A DNA stretch of 64,000 bases from NCBI GenBank assembly GCA_038049695.1, contig CP142451.1, positions 31,852,001 to 31,916,000 of the forward strand, written 5' to 3'. This DNA comes from Cinnamomum chago (taxonomy: Eukaryota; Streptophyta; Magnoliopsida; Laurales; Lauraceae). Positions 45,389 through 57,383 of the stretch are shown here, piece by piece. The notes beneath the pieces were generated by a model. That model was not told where the DNA came from. It worked only from the letters and a program-made list of their open reading frames with translations, and ran no database searches. Each line of letters opens with the position of its first letter. Within the stretch, counting starts at the first letter, position 1. The position numbers and the translations under genes are program-made.

Positions 45389-45975
45389 GCTTACAAGCGC
45401 ACGAAGGTAATTTTCTAACCCTCCTTTTTAATTGCTTTATGGGTGTGGTTTAATTTCGATCATCATTCTGGATTAGGGGTAGCATGCATGGAATGCTTGG
45501 ACCAGCCCTTGGACATTAAAAAGAGGAATTGAAATTCTGATTTTTAATTAAAATTGGTTAATTTCAGATCTGAAAATAAATTCTTGCTGGTTTTTTTTGA
45601 AAATCTCATATTGTTTCTTGAAAATTGCCTTGATTTCTTGTCCTTTTGATAACTAGTTTAGGTAGATTATTATTGTTATTTTCTTTGGGGTTTTTAGAAT
45701 TAATTTATTTACTGTTTTTTATCACTTTTGAGCCGCTTAAGTTGCTGGAAAATATTCTGAAATTTTCAGAAAAAGTTCCGGGGGGTGAAACCCTCCAGTT
45801 TCGGCTTTTTGGCCAGGAAATTGCCTAAAAATTTGGAAAGTCCAGAATTCTTTTTGGGAACTTAGTTCTCTAAGTTGTTCTTAGTTTATTTACTTTTTTT
45901 TAGGTCTAAAAAAAATTAAAAAAAAAAAGAGTAATCATAAAAATTAGACACCCGCCTTTCTTGATCCCATAGTGC
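45389..45975 (+). other. Retrotransposon leader
   Basis: Non-coding leader between primer site and gag. T-rich, with an A-rich run just before gag. Confidence 0.6.
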
Positions 45976-46125
45976 ATGAGAATAAAGTCACCACCAATTT
46001 GGTATCATGACTCATTAAAAAGATTAAAGCGAAAGGACTCTCCGATCAAGAGGTTCATTGAGATCTACGAAAATCTAGGTTCTCCTGGTTCATCGAAACC
46101 ATCTAGTCTAATGGCAGAAAGTGGG

Positions 46126-46157
<32 letters not shown>

Positions 46158-47531
46158 TGATGGAAATCAAAATGAAAATGAAAATGGAGTGGTTAATCAA
46201 AGGGGAAGGTCTTTACGTGAATACCTACAACCTACTAGGACTACCGCACCATCATGCATGGTTGTCCCAGCCACCGCGGGAAACTTTGAAATCAAGCCGA
46301 GTGTGATCCAATTATTGCCTAAACTCCATGGCCTTGATTCGGAAAGTGCGTACCTTCACTTAAAAGAATTTGAAGAAGTGTGTGCTACTCTCCATTTGAA
46401 CAATGTTAGGGAAGATGTTATCAAATTTAGGTTATTCCCCTTCTCTTTAAAGGAAAAAGCCAAGGCATGGCTACATTCCCTTAGGGCCAACTCAATTATT
46501 ACTTGGAATGATATGGTCCTCCAATTTTTGAAAAAATTCTTCCCACCTCACAAAACCAACACTTTATGAAAGCACCTCATGAATTTCAAGCAAAAAGAAA
46601 AGGAATATTTCTTCAAGTGTTGGGAACGGTTCAATGAGCTTCTACTAGCTTGCCCACATCATGGATTCGAAATTTGGCGCATAATTGGGCTCTTTTATGA
46701 TGGATTAACATCAGAAATGCGCTAATTCATTGAGATGATGTGTAATGGGGACTTCTTGAACAAAGATCCCGATGAGGCATGGGAATATCTTGATTCTCTC
46801 GCGGAAAGTGCTCAAAATTGGGACACATCTGATGGGACCGAGCACTTAAAGCAATCGAATAACTCTAAGGGAGGGGGAATGTACCTATTGAAAAATGAAG
46901 AAGATGATGTTAATGCTAGAATCACTTCCCTTACAAGAAAGATAGAGGCCATAAATTAGGGAAAGGAAAACAACCCGCCCCGGTGTGCGGAATTTGTAAA
47001 TGCGACACCCATACTTCTGAGGATTGTCCAACAATCCCCGCATTCAGAGAGGTGTTGCATGAACAGGTCAATGCTACAAGTACTTACTAGAGGCCGTTCA
47101 CAAATCAAATAGGTAACACGTATAACCCCAACTGGCGGAACCACCCCAATTTCAGTTGGAAAAATAGGCAAAATGCTAACCAAGCACCTATCCTCCCAAA
47201 ACCTACAAATCAAGGTGGTAACTTTGTACCCCTAATCAGGGAGTCCCACCAACTCCTTTGCAATCTCAAAATAGGTCTTTAGAGGATTTGTTGACCAATT
47301 TTATTCAAATTCAGAACTCCATCAACCAAAGCAATTAGCAAACATTCCAAGACTTCCAAAAAGAGGTAAGAGCCTCAATTGGCCAAATCAATAATACCCT
47401 TCAGATTAGGGAGAAAGGGGCTTTCCCAGCCCAGCCTCAACCTAATCCAAAGGGCCAATACGAAGTGGCCAACTCAGGTCCCTCTACCTCACGGCAGCAG
47501 GTTCAAGCTGTGACCACCCTTAGGAGTTCCA
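45976..47531 (+). pseudogene. Athila-like gag, broken by stops and frameshifts
   Basis: The first frame contains a run of 11 asparagines (AAT repeat), then RGRSLREYLQPTRTTAP, FEIKPSVIQLLPKLHGLDSE, SAYLHLKEFEEVCATLHL and FRLFPFSLKEKAKAWLHSL, the capsid-like retrotrans_gag domain of Athila elements. In-frame stops at 46567-46569 (TGA) and 46723-46725 (TAA) break it; the frame then continues DPDEAWEYLDSLAESAQNWD. The zinc knuckle CGICKCDTHTSEDC (CX2CX4HX4C, 46986-47027) is in a second frame and the VQAVTTLRS segment in a third. No functional Gag can be made. Confidence 0.9.
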
Positions 47532-47612
47532 GTTGAAGATTCGAAAAAAGATAAACAACCTGCTTCCTCGGATCCAAAACTATCCCATGTTACATCTGAC
47601 TCTAAGGAAGTC

Positions 47613-50600
47613 ATGGAAGAAACTACTGATGCTAAGGAAAATGAGGCTGAACTACCTGTGTACAAGCTTGTGGCTCCATTTCCACAACGCTTAAGTCCGC
47701 CAAAACAAATGACCCCAAACCAGGAAATCTTAGATATTTTCAAAGAGGTCAAAATCAACATTCCGCTTTTGGATGCAATCAAACAGATCCCATCTTACGC
47801 AAAATTCTTGAAAGATTTATGTACAATCAAGTGTAAAATGCATGTCCAAAAGAAAACATTCTTGACTGAGCAAATTAGCGTTATTTTAAAACAAAACACT
47901 CCCCCTAAATACAAGGATCCGGGATGCCCCACTATATCATGCATCATTGGAAATTTCCGAATCGAGCAAGCACTGCTTGACTTAGGGGCCAGTGTTAATC
48001 TATTGCCCTACTCGGTATATGAACAGATGGGGCTAGGTGAGCTGAAACCTACTCAGGTCACTCTTCAGCTAGCTGATAGATCAATAAAGAAACTGAGAGG
48101 GGTAATAGAGGATGTTTTAGTCCAAATAAAAAAATTCTACCTCCCAGTAGATTTTATCGTCCTGGACACACAACCAGTGGCCAACCCTAGCGCACAAATA
48201 CCGGTGATATTGGGAAGACCCTTCTTGGCCACATCAAATGCATTGATAAATTGCCGGAACGGAGTCATGAAACTTTCTTTTGGGAACATGACAATTGAAT
48301 TAAATATCTTTAATGTTTGCAAACAAATACGGGATGATGGTCCTGATTTCGAACAAGTAGATCTCATTGAATCCATTGTTCAAGAAACCCTTGAGGAGTC
48401 CCCCGACTCAAAATTTTTAGACACAATGGAATCAAGCAAGGCTTTGGCCAATTTTATAGACGCCTCGGATGACACTGTTAACATAGTGAATACAACATGG
48501 AAACCTCAGTTTGAGGAGCTCGTACCAACTAGTACTAAGTCTCTTCCTTCTCAGGTGAGGCTGCCCAAACCTGAGTTGAAACCCCTTCCTTCGGATAGTC
48601 GATATGCATATTTGGGGGAGGATGACACATACCCAATGGTTATTTCATCACACCTCGATAAGGACCAAGAGATCCAACTTCTGAATATACTTAAGCAGCA
48701 TAAAGATGCCATAGCATGGACCGTGGCTGATATAAAGGGCATTGACCCTTACGTGTGCACGCATCACATATATCTGGAGGAAAATGCAAAACCCTCCAGA
48801 CAGATGCAACGCCGACTCAACCCAACTATGCAAGAAGTGGTTAGGGTTGAAGTGCTTAAACTTCTTGATGTGGGTATAATCTATCCAATTTCGGATAGTC
48901 AATGGGTTAGCCCTACTCAAGTTGTACCAAAGAAAGCCGGTGTCACTGTAGTCCGAAATTCAAATGATGAACTTGTCCCAACCCGGGTACCTACTGGTTG
49001 GCGAGTGTGCATTGACTACAGAAAATTAAATGCGGTCACGCGTAAGGATCATTTTCCCCTACCATTCCTTGATCAAATCTTAGAAAGGGTAGCAGGCCAC
49101 CCATACTATTGCTTCTTAGATGGGTATTCCGGTTACAACCAGATTGAGATAGCACCGGAAGACCAAGAGAAAACCACCTTTACATGTCCATTTGGAACCT
49201 TTGCTTATCGAAGAATGCCATTTGGACTATGTAATACTCCAGCCACTTTTCAACGATGCATGTTGAGCATATTTAGCGATATGGTGGAGCGGATTCTTGA
49301 AGTCTTTATGGATGACTTCTCTGTCTTTGGAGATTCATTTAAGGATTGCTTAAGTAACCTTGAGAAAGTCCTTATCAGATGTGAAGAAAAGAACCTAGTG
49401 CTTAATTGGGAAAAATGTCATTTCATGGTTCGCCAAGGAATAGTCTTAGGTCACATAGTTTCCTCCAAAGGAATGGAGGTCGATAAATCTAAGATAGATT
49501 TGATTGCCAATCTGCCCATACCCAAGACTGTAAGGGATGTAAGATCATTCATAGGAGATGCTGGCTTCTATAGAAGGTTCATTAAGGACTTCGGTTCTAT
49601 ATCTAGACCCTTATGCAACCTTCTATTGAAAGATGTAGAATTTGAATGGACTGAAGCATGTCAAGAGGCTTTTACTAAGCTGAAAGGCATGCTGACGACT
49701 GCTCCTATTATGCAACCTCCAGATTGGAGTTTGCCCTTCGAATTAATGTGTGATGCCAGCGACTATGCAATTGGAGCAGTCCTAGGGCAACGTAAGGATA
49801 AAAAGCCTTACGTAATATATTACGCAAGTAGAACATTGAACAATGCACAGATTAATTATTCCACTACTGAAAAAGAATTACTGGCAGTAGTCTTTGCATT
49901 GGACAAATTCCGCTCGTATCTAATAGGATCCAAAATCATTATTTTCACTGATCATTCTGCGCTTAAATACCTCCTTTCCAAAAAAGATGCTAAGCCCAGA
50001 TTGATTAGATGGATCCTACTACTTCAAGAGTTTGATTTAGAAATACGTGATAAAAAGGGAGTAGAAAACGTAGTCGCAGACCATCTATCTAGACTTGTCA
50101 TTTCTGAGTCTTTAGAGCCTACACCAATACGGGACCAATTTCCTGATGAACATTTATTTTCTATTTCCCAATCCCCATGGTATGCAGACATAGCAAACTA
50201 TCTTGTTACGGGCACGGTTCCACAACATTGGTCACAACAAGATAGAAAGAAATTCTTCACTGAAGTTAGAAAGTTTTTTTGGGATGACCCTTATCTCTTT
50301 AAGTATTGCCCAGACCAAATTATTAGGAGATGTGTGCCTGACCAAGAACAAAACAGTGTTATCTCGTTTTGTCACTCACATGCATGTGGAGGTCATTTTT
50401 CACCTAAAAAGACTGCTTTTAAAATTTTGCAATGTGGATTTTACTGGTCGTCACTTTTTAAAGATGTCTTTGAATTTTGCAAAGCGTTTGAGCGTTGCCA
50501 AAAATTGGCCAGTATTTCATGCAGAAATATGATGCCATTAAACCCAATTTTGGTAGTGGAATTATTTGATGTTTGGGGGATAGATTTTATGGGACCATTT

Positions 50601-51470
50601 CCATCTAGTTTTGGTTTTCTCTATATCCTAGTGGCTGTTGATTATGTCTCTAAATGGATAGAAGCCATTCCATGTAGAAAGAATGATGCTAACACAGTAA
50701 AAAAGTTTCTAAAGGAAAACATTTTCTCTCGATTTGGAACTCCACGTGCAATAATAAGTGATGGGGGAACTCATTTCTGTAACCGCACAATTGAGGCCAT
50801 GTTTCGAAAATACGAAATCACACATAAAGTGGCCACCCCGTATCACCCACAGACAAGTGGCCAAGTGGAGGTATCGAGTCGAGAAATCAAAAGAATATTA
50901 GAGACAACTGTAAACCCAAATCGCAAAGATTGGTCTCTTAGACTTACCAATGCGTTATGGGCATACAGAACAGCATTTAAAACTCCAATAGGAATGTCTC
51001 CTTTCAGACTGGTTTATGGAAAAGCATGCCACCTTCCAGTGGAATTAGAGCATAAAGCATACTGGGCAATTAAACAGTTCCACTTTGATATGGAGAAAGC
51101 TGGGGCTGAGAGGAAATTTCAATTAAATGAATTGGAAGAGATTCGTAATGATGCATATGAAAATGCTAGAATTTATAAGGAACAGACAAAATTCTTTCAT
51201 GATAAACATATCTTAAGGAAAACATTTTATCCATCACAAAAGGTCCTTCTTTATAAATCTAGACTTCATCTCTTCCCGGGCAAATTAAGATCAAGATGGA
51301 GAGGTCCCTACATTGTGAAACAAGTATTCCCATATGGGGTAGTAGAGTTGGAAAACCCAAAGAATGGTGAGCTTTTCAAAGTTAATGGACAAAGAGTAAA
51401 ACCATTCTTGGAGGCCAGTGTGCCTGATGATGAAGTTATAACTCTGGTAAATCCTGTTTATCAGGATTGA
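47613..51470 (+). CDS. Athila-like Pol polyprotein, uninterrupted
   Basis: The frame is open from about 47514 with the first Met at 47613, giving 1285 codons. It should encode, in order: an aspartic protease ([10 protein letters not shown], residues about 123-132); reverse transcriptase ([35 protein letters not shown] and the catalytic FMDDFS near 565-570); RNase H ([16 protein letters not shown] near 712, [31 protein letters not shown]); and integrase with its HHCC module ([18 protein letters not shown]), the core D ([10 protein letters not shown]), D (IISDGGTHF) and E ([11 protein letters not shown]) with D-35-E spacing, then a GPY-like C-terminus (RWRGPYIVK and [11 protein letters not shown]). 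In a complete element Gag and Pol are made as one polyprotein. Here the upstream frame is broken, so normal expression is doubtful although every catalytic motif is retained. Confidence 0.95.
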   Translation: MEETTDAKENEAELPVYKLVAPFPQRLSPPKQMTPNQEILDIFKEVKINIPLLDAIKQIPSYAKFLKDLCTIKCKMHVQKKTFLTEQISVILKQNTPPKYKDPGCPTISCIIGNFRIEQALLDLGASVNLLPYSVYEQMGLGELKPTQVTLQLADRSIKKLRGVIEDVLVQIKKFYLPVDFIVLDTQPVANPSAQIPVILGRPFLATSNALINCRNGVMKLSFGNMTIELNIFNVCKQIRDDGPDFEQVDLIESIVQETLEESPDSKFLDTMESSKALANFIDASDDTVNIVNTTWKPQFEELVPTSTKSLPSQVRLPKPELKPLPSDSRYAYLGEDDTYPMVISSHLDKDQEIQLLNILKQHKDAIAWTVADIKGIDPYVCTHHIYLEENAKPSRQMQRRLNPTMQEVVRVEVLKLLDVGIIYPISDSQWVSPTQVVPKKAGVTVVRNSNDELVPTRVPTGWRVCIDYRKLNAVTRKDHFPLPFLDQILERVAGHPYYCFLDGYSGYNQIEIAPEDQEKTTFTCPFGTFAYRRMPFGLCNTPATFQRCMLSIFSDMVERILEVFMDDFSVFGDSFKDCLSNLEKVLIRCEEKNLVLNWEKCHFMVRQGIVLGHIVSSKGMEVDKSKIDLIANLPIPKTVRDVRSFIGDAGFYRRFIKDFGSISRPLCNLLLKDVEFEWTEACQEAFTKLKGMLTTAPIMQPPDWSLPFELMCDASDYAIGAVLGQRKDKKPYVIYYASRTLNNAQINYSTTEKELLAVVFALDKFRSYLIGSKIIIFTDHSALKYLLSKKDAKPRLIRWILLLQEFDLEIRDKKGVENVVADHLSRLVISESLEPTPIRDQFPDEHLFSISQSPWYADIANYLVTGTVPQHWSQQDRKKFFTEVRKFFWDDPYLFKYCPDQIIRRCVPDQEQNSVISFCHSHACGGHFSPKKTAFKILQCGFYWSSLFKDVFEFCKAFERCQKLASISCRNMMPLNPILVVELFDVWGIDFMGPFPSSFGFLYILVAVDYVSKWIEAIPCRKNDANTVKKFLKENIFSRFGTPRAIISDGGTHFCNRTIEAMFRKYEITHKVATPYHPQTSGQVEVSSREIKRILETTVNPNRKDWSLRLTNALWAYRTAFKTPIGMSPFRLVYGKACHLPVELEHKAYWAIKQFHFDMEKAGAERKFQLNELEEIRNDAYENARIYKEQTKFFHDKHILRKTFYPSQKVLLYKSRLHLFPGKLRSRWRGPYIVKQVFPYGVVELENPKNGELFKVNGQRVKPFLEASVPDDEVITLVNPVYQD

Positions 51471-53008
51471 CTGGCACTGGATCTGACAGTGGCCCACACC
51501 TTTGTACGATATGTATATATTTTCTTGCTATCTTTCTTTTTGTGTATTTTGTCTAACCTTGGACAGGAAGAAGATCAAATCACATTCCCAGGTACCCTCT
51601 TCCACTTTACCTCCGTTATTATATATTCCTCATGTTGCATTTTCATATTTATTACATTTCATGCATAACATCGAGGACGATATTTATCTTAGGTTGGGGG
51701 GTGGAACAAGCACACTTGTCCAATTTTAGATTTTTTTTTTTTTTTTGCATAGTCCTATTAAAAAATTTTAAAATAAAAAATAAAAACACAAAAACAAAAC
51801 AAAACAAAATAAGGGGTTTTTCAAAAGAACTTGATGATTCGAAGATGTCTAGAAATCTGGAATTTCAGAATTTTTGGAAGGAAGTAAAATGAAGGTTCAC
51901 TATTTTCTAAAAGATAAAAAGAATACCAAACTCTGTTTTTCACAGTAACACGTGTACATCATTTCAAAAGTTTTGGATAAAAAAAAAATTTAAGTGTCAT
52001 TTTCAGAGTTCTTTCAAGAGAGAAAAAAAAAAAAAAAAGAGACGACTTTATGAAATTTGGCCATATGAGTTCTCCTGGTTCATCGGTTAGGTTAGGCCAA
52101 CCAAAACCAGTGAATTAATTCGGGCGAATTGAAAAAGGTTGCCTATTGTTGGGGACCGTTTAAAAAATAAAATAAAAAAAAGGTGACAAGGGATGCACAA
52201 ATAGGTGTTTATAAAAAAAAAAGAGTGTTGAAAAGAATAAAAAGTTATGTGACTAGGTTGAGTTCGTAGCCTATTTAACCCGAGCGAGTAAGCCCGTAGG
52301 GGTATTTATATACCTAGTGCCCTAAAGACATCTGTTTTGGGAGTCATTGGCCTAACGCTCGTTACATGGGTTAATTAGAAAGCTTAAGGGACCTAGGCAT
52401 TGCACAGTGACATGTGTGTGTTACAAAAAAAAAAAATCAAAAATCAAAAGAAAAAAAAATTACATCTCACGGCCTTTGAAAAAAACAATAGTGCGAAAGC
52501 CGTCATAGTAGCCTTGAGAGGAGACTTGTAGTTACCCCAAATCTAAGAAAGTTGGAAATACTGAGGGGGAATTCTGTTTTCATGGCATTATCATAGAACA
52601 TTTAAAATTTTTGATTTGATGTATACACTTGCACAAGGCACTCAAAATTTTGGTATAATTTTTGAAAAGATTTGAAAAGAAAAACGTGAACCAGATTTTG
52701 AAAAGTCTGAAATCTTGACTATTCAAGGCATCCGATTTGACTCAATCGTCTTTTGAGACACCTTCCGTGGATTTTATTTTATTTTTAGGTAAATGAATTT
52801 TGTGGGCATATTCACTGTAAACCCTCACGAGGCACAACTCGTCCACTAGGGGTAACCTAGGGGTTTAAGGGCTTACTGCATATGCTAAATGCAGTCGAGA
52901 GTGCCAGCTAAAGTGGTTTTTGTTTTCTTAGGTTAGATTTGGTTAGATCAGCCAACTTCACCTTTCGCATCTTTTGCTAGGGACTAGCAAGACGCTGGTT
53001 GGGGGGTG
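51471..53008 (+). other. Non-coding region between pol and 3' LTR
   Basis: About 1.5 kb, A-rich, without an envelope-like frame. A conserved-looking box (ACATCGAGGACGATATTTAT followed by TTGGGGGGTGG) lies at about 51667-51705 and resembles the polypurine tract at its far end. Confidence 0.75.
52996..53008 (+). other. Ty3 polypurine tract
   Basis: TGGTTGGGGGGTG directly before the TGATAAG start of the 3' LTR. Confidence 0.8.
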
Positions 53009-55794
53009 TGATAAGTCCAAAATATCACATATTTAAATAATTAATTCATATAAATTTGTGGACTTAATTAAAATAAAATGCATTAAATCCATAGATTTTC
53101 ACAAAATAATGCAATTAGACTATTTTGGTTGAATTTAAGTAAAAATATCATAAAAATGCATGTCTTGGTGAAATGATCAAATTATGCATTTTTGAGCCCC
53201 ATGCATAGTGTAAGGACCCGATCCAAATTTGTCAAATGATTTGAGTTTTGACCGTGTGATTGATCACAAGTGGACCCCACCCTGTTTGAGCACCTTCATT
53301 CACTATCATTAACTTAATTAGGTAATGCTGGTGGGCAGTGGCGGATCCAGGATTCAAAATCACTGGGGGCCCGATTAAGTAGTAGGGGTTGCCTCCGGAA
53401 ATTTTTTTTGGGTTATTTATATGATTGCAAATGATTTTTTCTTCTTTTTTTCTTCATGCTTGAGAAAAAACAATGCACAAAAAAAGTAGTGGACCTTTTA
53501 CATACACTATCAGTAACTAATACACAGAATGGTGCATTCAAAGACAGATAATTTGTAGATTTCCACTGCATTGCAAATTATGCCTAGCAAGGACAAATAG
53601 TGTGCAGATTTACCCTAAACCTTTTATATGGAACAAATATAATATAATAATTTCAAGCAATAAAACAAGACATATTTATTTATCACAATTGTTCTCTACG
53701 AGTTTTCATTAGAGAGCCTGGTTCAATGTCACTGGGGGCCTAATTGATTTGGGCCTAACTTAGTATACATAATTTTTTTTCCCAAAAAGTCATTGGGGGC
53801 TGGGCCCCTAGTGACTATGAACTGCATCCGCCTCTGCCTGCAATAGCAGTTGGACATATTTAAACACACAAAGAGTATCCAAACATATATTAATTAAAGT
53901 TAATATTGGGCTACAAAAATCCATTGGGGGGGCCAAAAAATTCATTGGGGGCCTTATGGAAAAAATTAGTGGGCCCCACCAATATTAGAAATAAAATTTA
54001 GAATCAGGCCCCCAGTGGATTTACACTCCATCCGCCACTGGATTTACACTCCATCCGCCACTGCTGGTGGGATATAATTTTATTGCATTTAGATAATCAC
54101 CATGCATCATCATGTGACCTGACTTATAATATGAGACCCATTGTTTGCATTTAAGTCCGAGTAAACAGTATCCAAAAGTTGGGTTTTAAACATTGGATGA
54201 TTATTAATTTAATAAATTTATACACTCTAGTGAACCATGCATGTTATGACCCACTCAGTGGGCCCATATTAACACCACTATCATCGTGTTTATAAACTGT
54301 CTTATGTGTAGGCCAAAATGGGACCGCAAGGGAGATGCACGTCCATGGATCATTCCAAGTCATTACAAGGCGTAGTGGGACCCATTCCTATTGCTAGTTT
54401 GAAAAAAAAAATCTCAAGATGCAATTTTGAGAAATTTCAATAGAAACTGAAAGAAGGAGAACATCCAAGCCACCTCAAATTCACAAGATTTCAAGTCCAA
54501 GTGGGGCATTTTCAACAAAGAATCAAGCCAAATCAAGGAGATTATAATGGGGCCCAAGTGAAAAGTTTCAAAAGGATTGAAGAGTCCCAAACGGTTTTGT
54601 GCAACAACAAGAGATAAGGAACCCAATTTTAACATCCAAAATTCAAGGAGTTCAAGTTAGAGAAATTCAAAAAAAAGAAAAGGGATGATCTCCTCCCATT
54701 CTCACGTTAATCACCCTCTTTTTCCACCCCTATTTTTTCTCTCTTCTTTCTTACCACAAGGAAAAACATCCATTCATTGGGTGGCCATCAACTTCTTTCC
54801 AAACTAACTCTCCTCTCCCCCTAATTTCTCTCTCTCCCTCTCAATCTCTAACTCCCTCATCCCTATCTTTTCTCTTTCACACACGTCCCTCTCTCATTCC
54901 CTATGACTCATGCGCACAACACCCCATCTCTCTCACCAGGTTATTAATTTTTTTCCTCTCTCTCTCTCTCCACTCTATCTCACGTGCATCATTCTCTCTC
55001 CCATTAATCTCTTTCCATTCTTTTCCCCCATCATCTACATCTCTCACTCACCTATTATACGAGGCCAAAGAAGAAAGTTGATTATTTTGTGAAGGAAGAA
55101 GAAGAAGGATGGAGGGGTAGATTTGCTACTTGTAATCTAAGGAGAAAGGGTGTAAGTTGATTTATTTTTATTGATTGATTATGGGTGAGCAATTTTAATT
55201 CAAAATCTGATTTTCAATTTATTAATCTATTTTCTTTATTTATGGCTTTTTGATGCCTTATTTTTGAATGATATATTGCATGCTTAAAGGCCGCTAAATA
55301 CTGAAAATATTAGAAGGAGACTAGAGTCTTTATGAAATTTCTCAATATTAATAAATCTGATTTTTCAGATTTTGGGTCCTTAATGAAATCGCCCATATTT
55401 TCAGTATTTAGAAAATAACTGAACCCTGACCCTTAGATTGCAAGGCTCTCATTCATTCTTGAATTTCAATTTAATTATTTCTGAAAATTTCTTTTTATCT
55501 CTCAAATTGGTTTTCTGATTATTTTTATGGTGGATGCAGTTTTTAGCATAGATCTATTAGATAAGGTCTCTAGTTTAGGATTTTCTTTTTAATCGGGTTG
55601 TAATTAATTTTATTCAGATCTGTGATTTTTTAAAATTAAAGTAGGATTTGTGTTTTTTTTTTATAGATGCTTGATAGGCTAGTACTAGTTTTCCAATAGG
55701 ACAGGTACATCGCAATCATTGGCTCCTTGTGGATCGACCCGGTTTCACCGGTTATTACTACAATCGTGACGACCCTACACTTGGGGCACGATCA
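53009..55794 (+). mobile_element. Athila-like element, 3' LTR with hAT insertion
   Basis: 2786 bp. It equals the 5' LTR plus a 728-bp hAT element and its 8-bp duplication at 53328-54071. It ends TTGGGGCACGATCA before AACTC. Confidence 0.95.
53336..54063. mobile_element. hAT element without transposase, 728 bp
   Basis: The ends CAGTGGCGGAT and ATCCGCCACTG are perfect inverted repeats. CTGGTGGG is duplicated (53328-53335, 54064-54071). The 5' LTR provides the empty site (TAATGCTGGTGGGATATAAT near 43620). The right end is itself duplicated: a 23-bp block (GGATTTACACTCCATCCGCC plus ACT) occurs twice in tandem at about 54018-54063. GGGGGCC words recur inside, and no transposase is encoded. Confidence 0.95.
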
Positions 55795-55935
55795 AACTCT
55801 TGACTGAAGGCCTGAGCAAAAGCAATGCATTTACCACAATCTCTCTGTGTTTTCTGTTTTGTCATTTTATCCCTAACCTTTATTGAAAAGTTGAAATGAC
55901 ACTTTTAACCAAAAAGAGAATAAAGCAAGGATTTG
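55795..55935. repeat. Satellite copy 7, 3' end
   Basis: AACTCTTGACTGAAGGCCTG to GAATAAAGCAAGGATT continues the copy interrupted at 43303 after the target duplication. The array ends here in a short GA run. Confidence 0.9.
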
Positions 55936-56613
55936 GCAAAAGAGAGAGAGAGAGAGAAACAAATGTTAAGAATTTTATTTCAACTTTCTAATAAATGCAA
56001 AGCGTAGGGGTGTTTTTGAGATTTCATGAAGTACAGGGGCCCTCTTATTTTATTTTATTTTTCTTGCGTCGGCTTTTCTTTCCAAATTTTGGACATCCAC
56101 TCAACATTTTTTTTCCTCGGGTCCTTTCTATTTACTCTATTTTAGTGAGGTCAGCTTTCTTTTTAAGATTTTTAAGATAGACTTTTATAGTCGTCTTTCT
56201 TTTAGTGAGGTCCGCTTTCTTTTTAAGATTTTTAAGATAGGCTTTTATAGTCGTCTTTATTTTTTGGGGTTGTCACTGTCGTCCAAATTTCTAGACAACT
56301 TTGCCGGCTCTTCTTTATTTTTGGGGCAGCCCGTAGCCTCCCTCCCTTTATTTTATTATTTTTTAAAAGATTATACTAGTCCGAAGATAAAAGACTCCCA
56401 CTGGAAATGGATGTCTTTTATGAGTTGGCGCCACATATACTGTACCAATTACCCAACCTAAACCCCAAAAAATAAAAATATAAAACGTTAGGGTCAACTA
56501 TATTTTTCTTTTAAGGTTTTAATTCTTGTGATCCTTATCACTCCAATGTTTGTTTATTTATTTATTTATTTATATTGTCCATCTCCAAGGACATCCTACA
56601 TGGCTATGGCTGG
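55936..56613. repeat. Diverged satellite copy with a 60-bp tandem duplication
   Basis: 56115-56300 follows the satellite order (TCGGGTCCTTTCTATTTACT, TTTTAGTGAGGTC, TTATAGTCGTCTTT, GGTTGTCACTG), but with many changes. A 60-bp piece (starting TTTTAGTGAGGTC) is present twice, at 56141-56200 and 56201-56260. No gene is supported in the remainder. Confidence 0.55.
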
Positions 56614-56969
56614 CAGAGGTGTTCATGGCCGAGTCGGGCCAGGCTGAGGTTATCCAAACCTAGCTCAACTTTAGAAACATAAGCACATATCCGGCCCAAG
56701 CCCAACATTGGTTGTAAATGTCAGACCCAAGTTGGCGAAATTACTCAATCAAGCCAACCGAACCGGCCTTTCTTCATGTATAGGATTTTTTAGCAATTAT
56801 TTTGACAAAATATCACTAAATTACATTAACTTATTATATATTCAAGGTGGGTTGGACTGTGTCTTGAGCTTTCTATCATTTAATTTAAGCCTACCGAAAT
56901 ACTAAACAAGTCAAGATTATATATCCAAGCTTGACCCACAGCAGGCTGGCCTTGCCCATGTGCACCCTA
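56614..56969. mobile_element. hAT-type MITE, 356 bp
   Basis: The ends CAGAGGTGTTCATGG and CCCATGTGCACCCTA are imperfect inverted repeats. Flanks ATGGCTGG (56606-56613) and ATGGCTAG (56970-56977) agree at seven of eight. The interior has GGCCCAAGCCCAAC-type words and no gene. A second CCCATGAGCACCCTT end near 57030 suggests an older neighbour of the same family. Confidence 0.7.
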
Positions 56970-57045
56970 ATGGCTAGTATTTTGTGCTTTTATATATCCA
57001 AGCCCGATCCTAGCGGTTTGGCCCTCCCCATGAGCACCCTTGAAG

Positions 57046-57282
57046 TATTGGTGTATTCTAAGTCTCGCTAAGAGCGTGAACAAAATTTAAGAGCACTTTT
57101 ATAGTTTTTGAAAGTTGATCAATTATATGTCAAGTCGAATGAGTACGAATTTTGGCAAGGCCAAATCGCTTGTCTTGGCCACATCATCTCCAAGGATGGA
57201 CTAGTGGTGGATCCTGCGCAGATTGAGGTCATTGTTAGCTGGAAAGTCCCAAAGAATGTGGTAGAAATAAGAAGTTATCTAG
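57046..57282 (+). pseudogene. Ty3 reverse transcriptase remnant, upstream part
   Basis: Conceptual translation gives KVDQLYVKSNEYEFW, then ACLGHIISKDGLVVDPAQIE and SWKVPKNVVEIRSYL. This is the stretch after the catalytic box in chromovirus-like Ty3 reverse transcriptases. Stops precede it (SKSR then stop). The frame is cut by the hAT element after TTATCTAG and resumes at 63733. Confidence 0.85.
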
Positions 57283-57383
57283 CAGGGCCGGTTTGAGACA
57301 ACTTGAGGCCTAAAGCGAAAATCTTAAATGAGGTCTTTTCTATTTTGTAATATTATTATAAATATTTTATTTAAAATCTATTT

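Larger units (their letters stand above)
43304..55794 (+). mobile_element. Complete Ty3 retrotransposon, Athila-like
   Basis: Long LTRs with TG and CA ends, a perfect 5-bp target duplication AACTC (43299-43303, 55795-55799), a tRNA-Asp primer site, gag, pol in the order protease, reverse transcriptase, RNase H, integrase, and a polypurine tract before the 3' LTR. The gag block, [10 protein letters not shown] protease and tRNA-Asp primer match the Athila lineage. There is no envelope-like frame between pol and the 3' LTR. Confidence 0.95.

Noticed and set aside
51471-53008. Envelope-like gene downstream of pol
   Set aside because: No frame of useful length, signal peptide or membrane segment exists in this interval.
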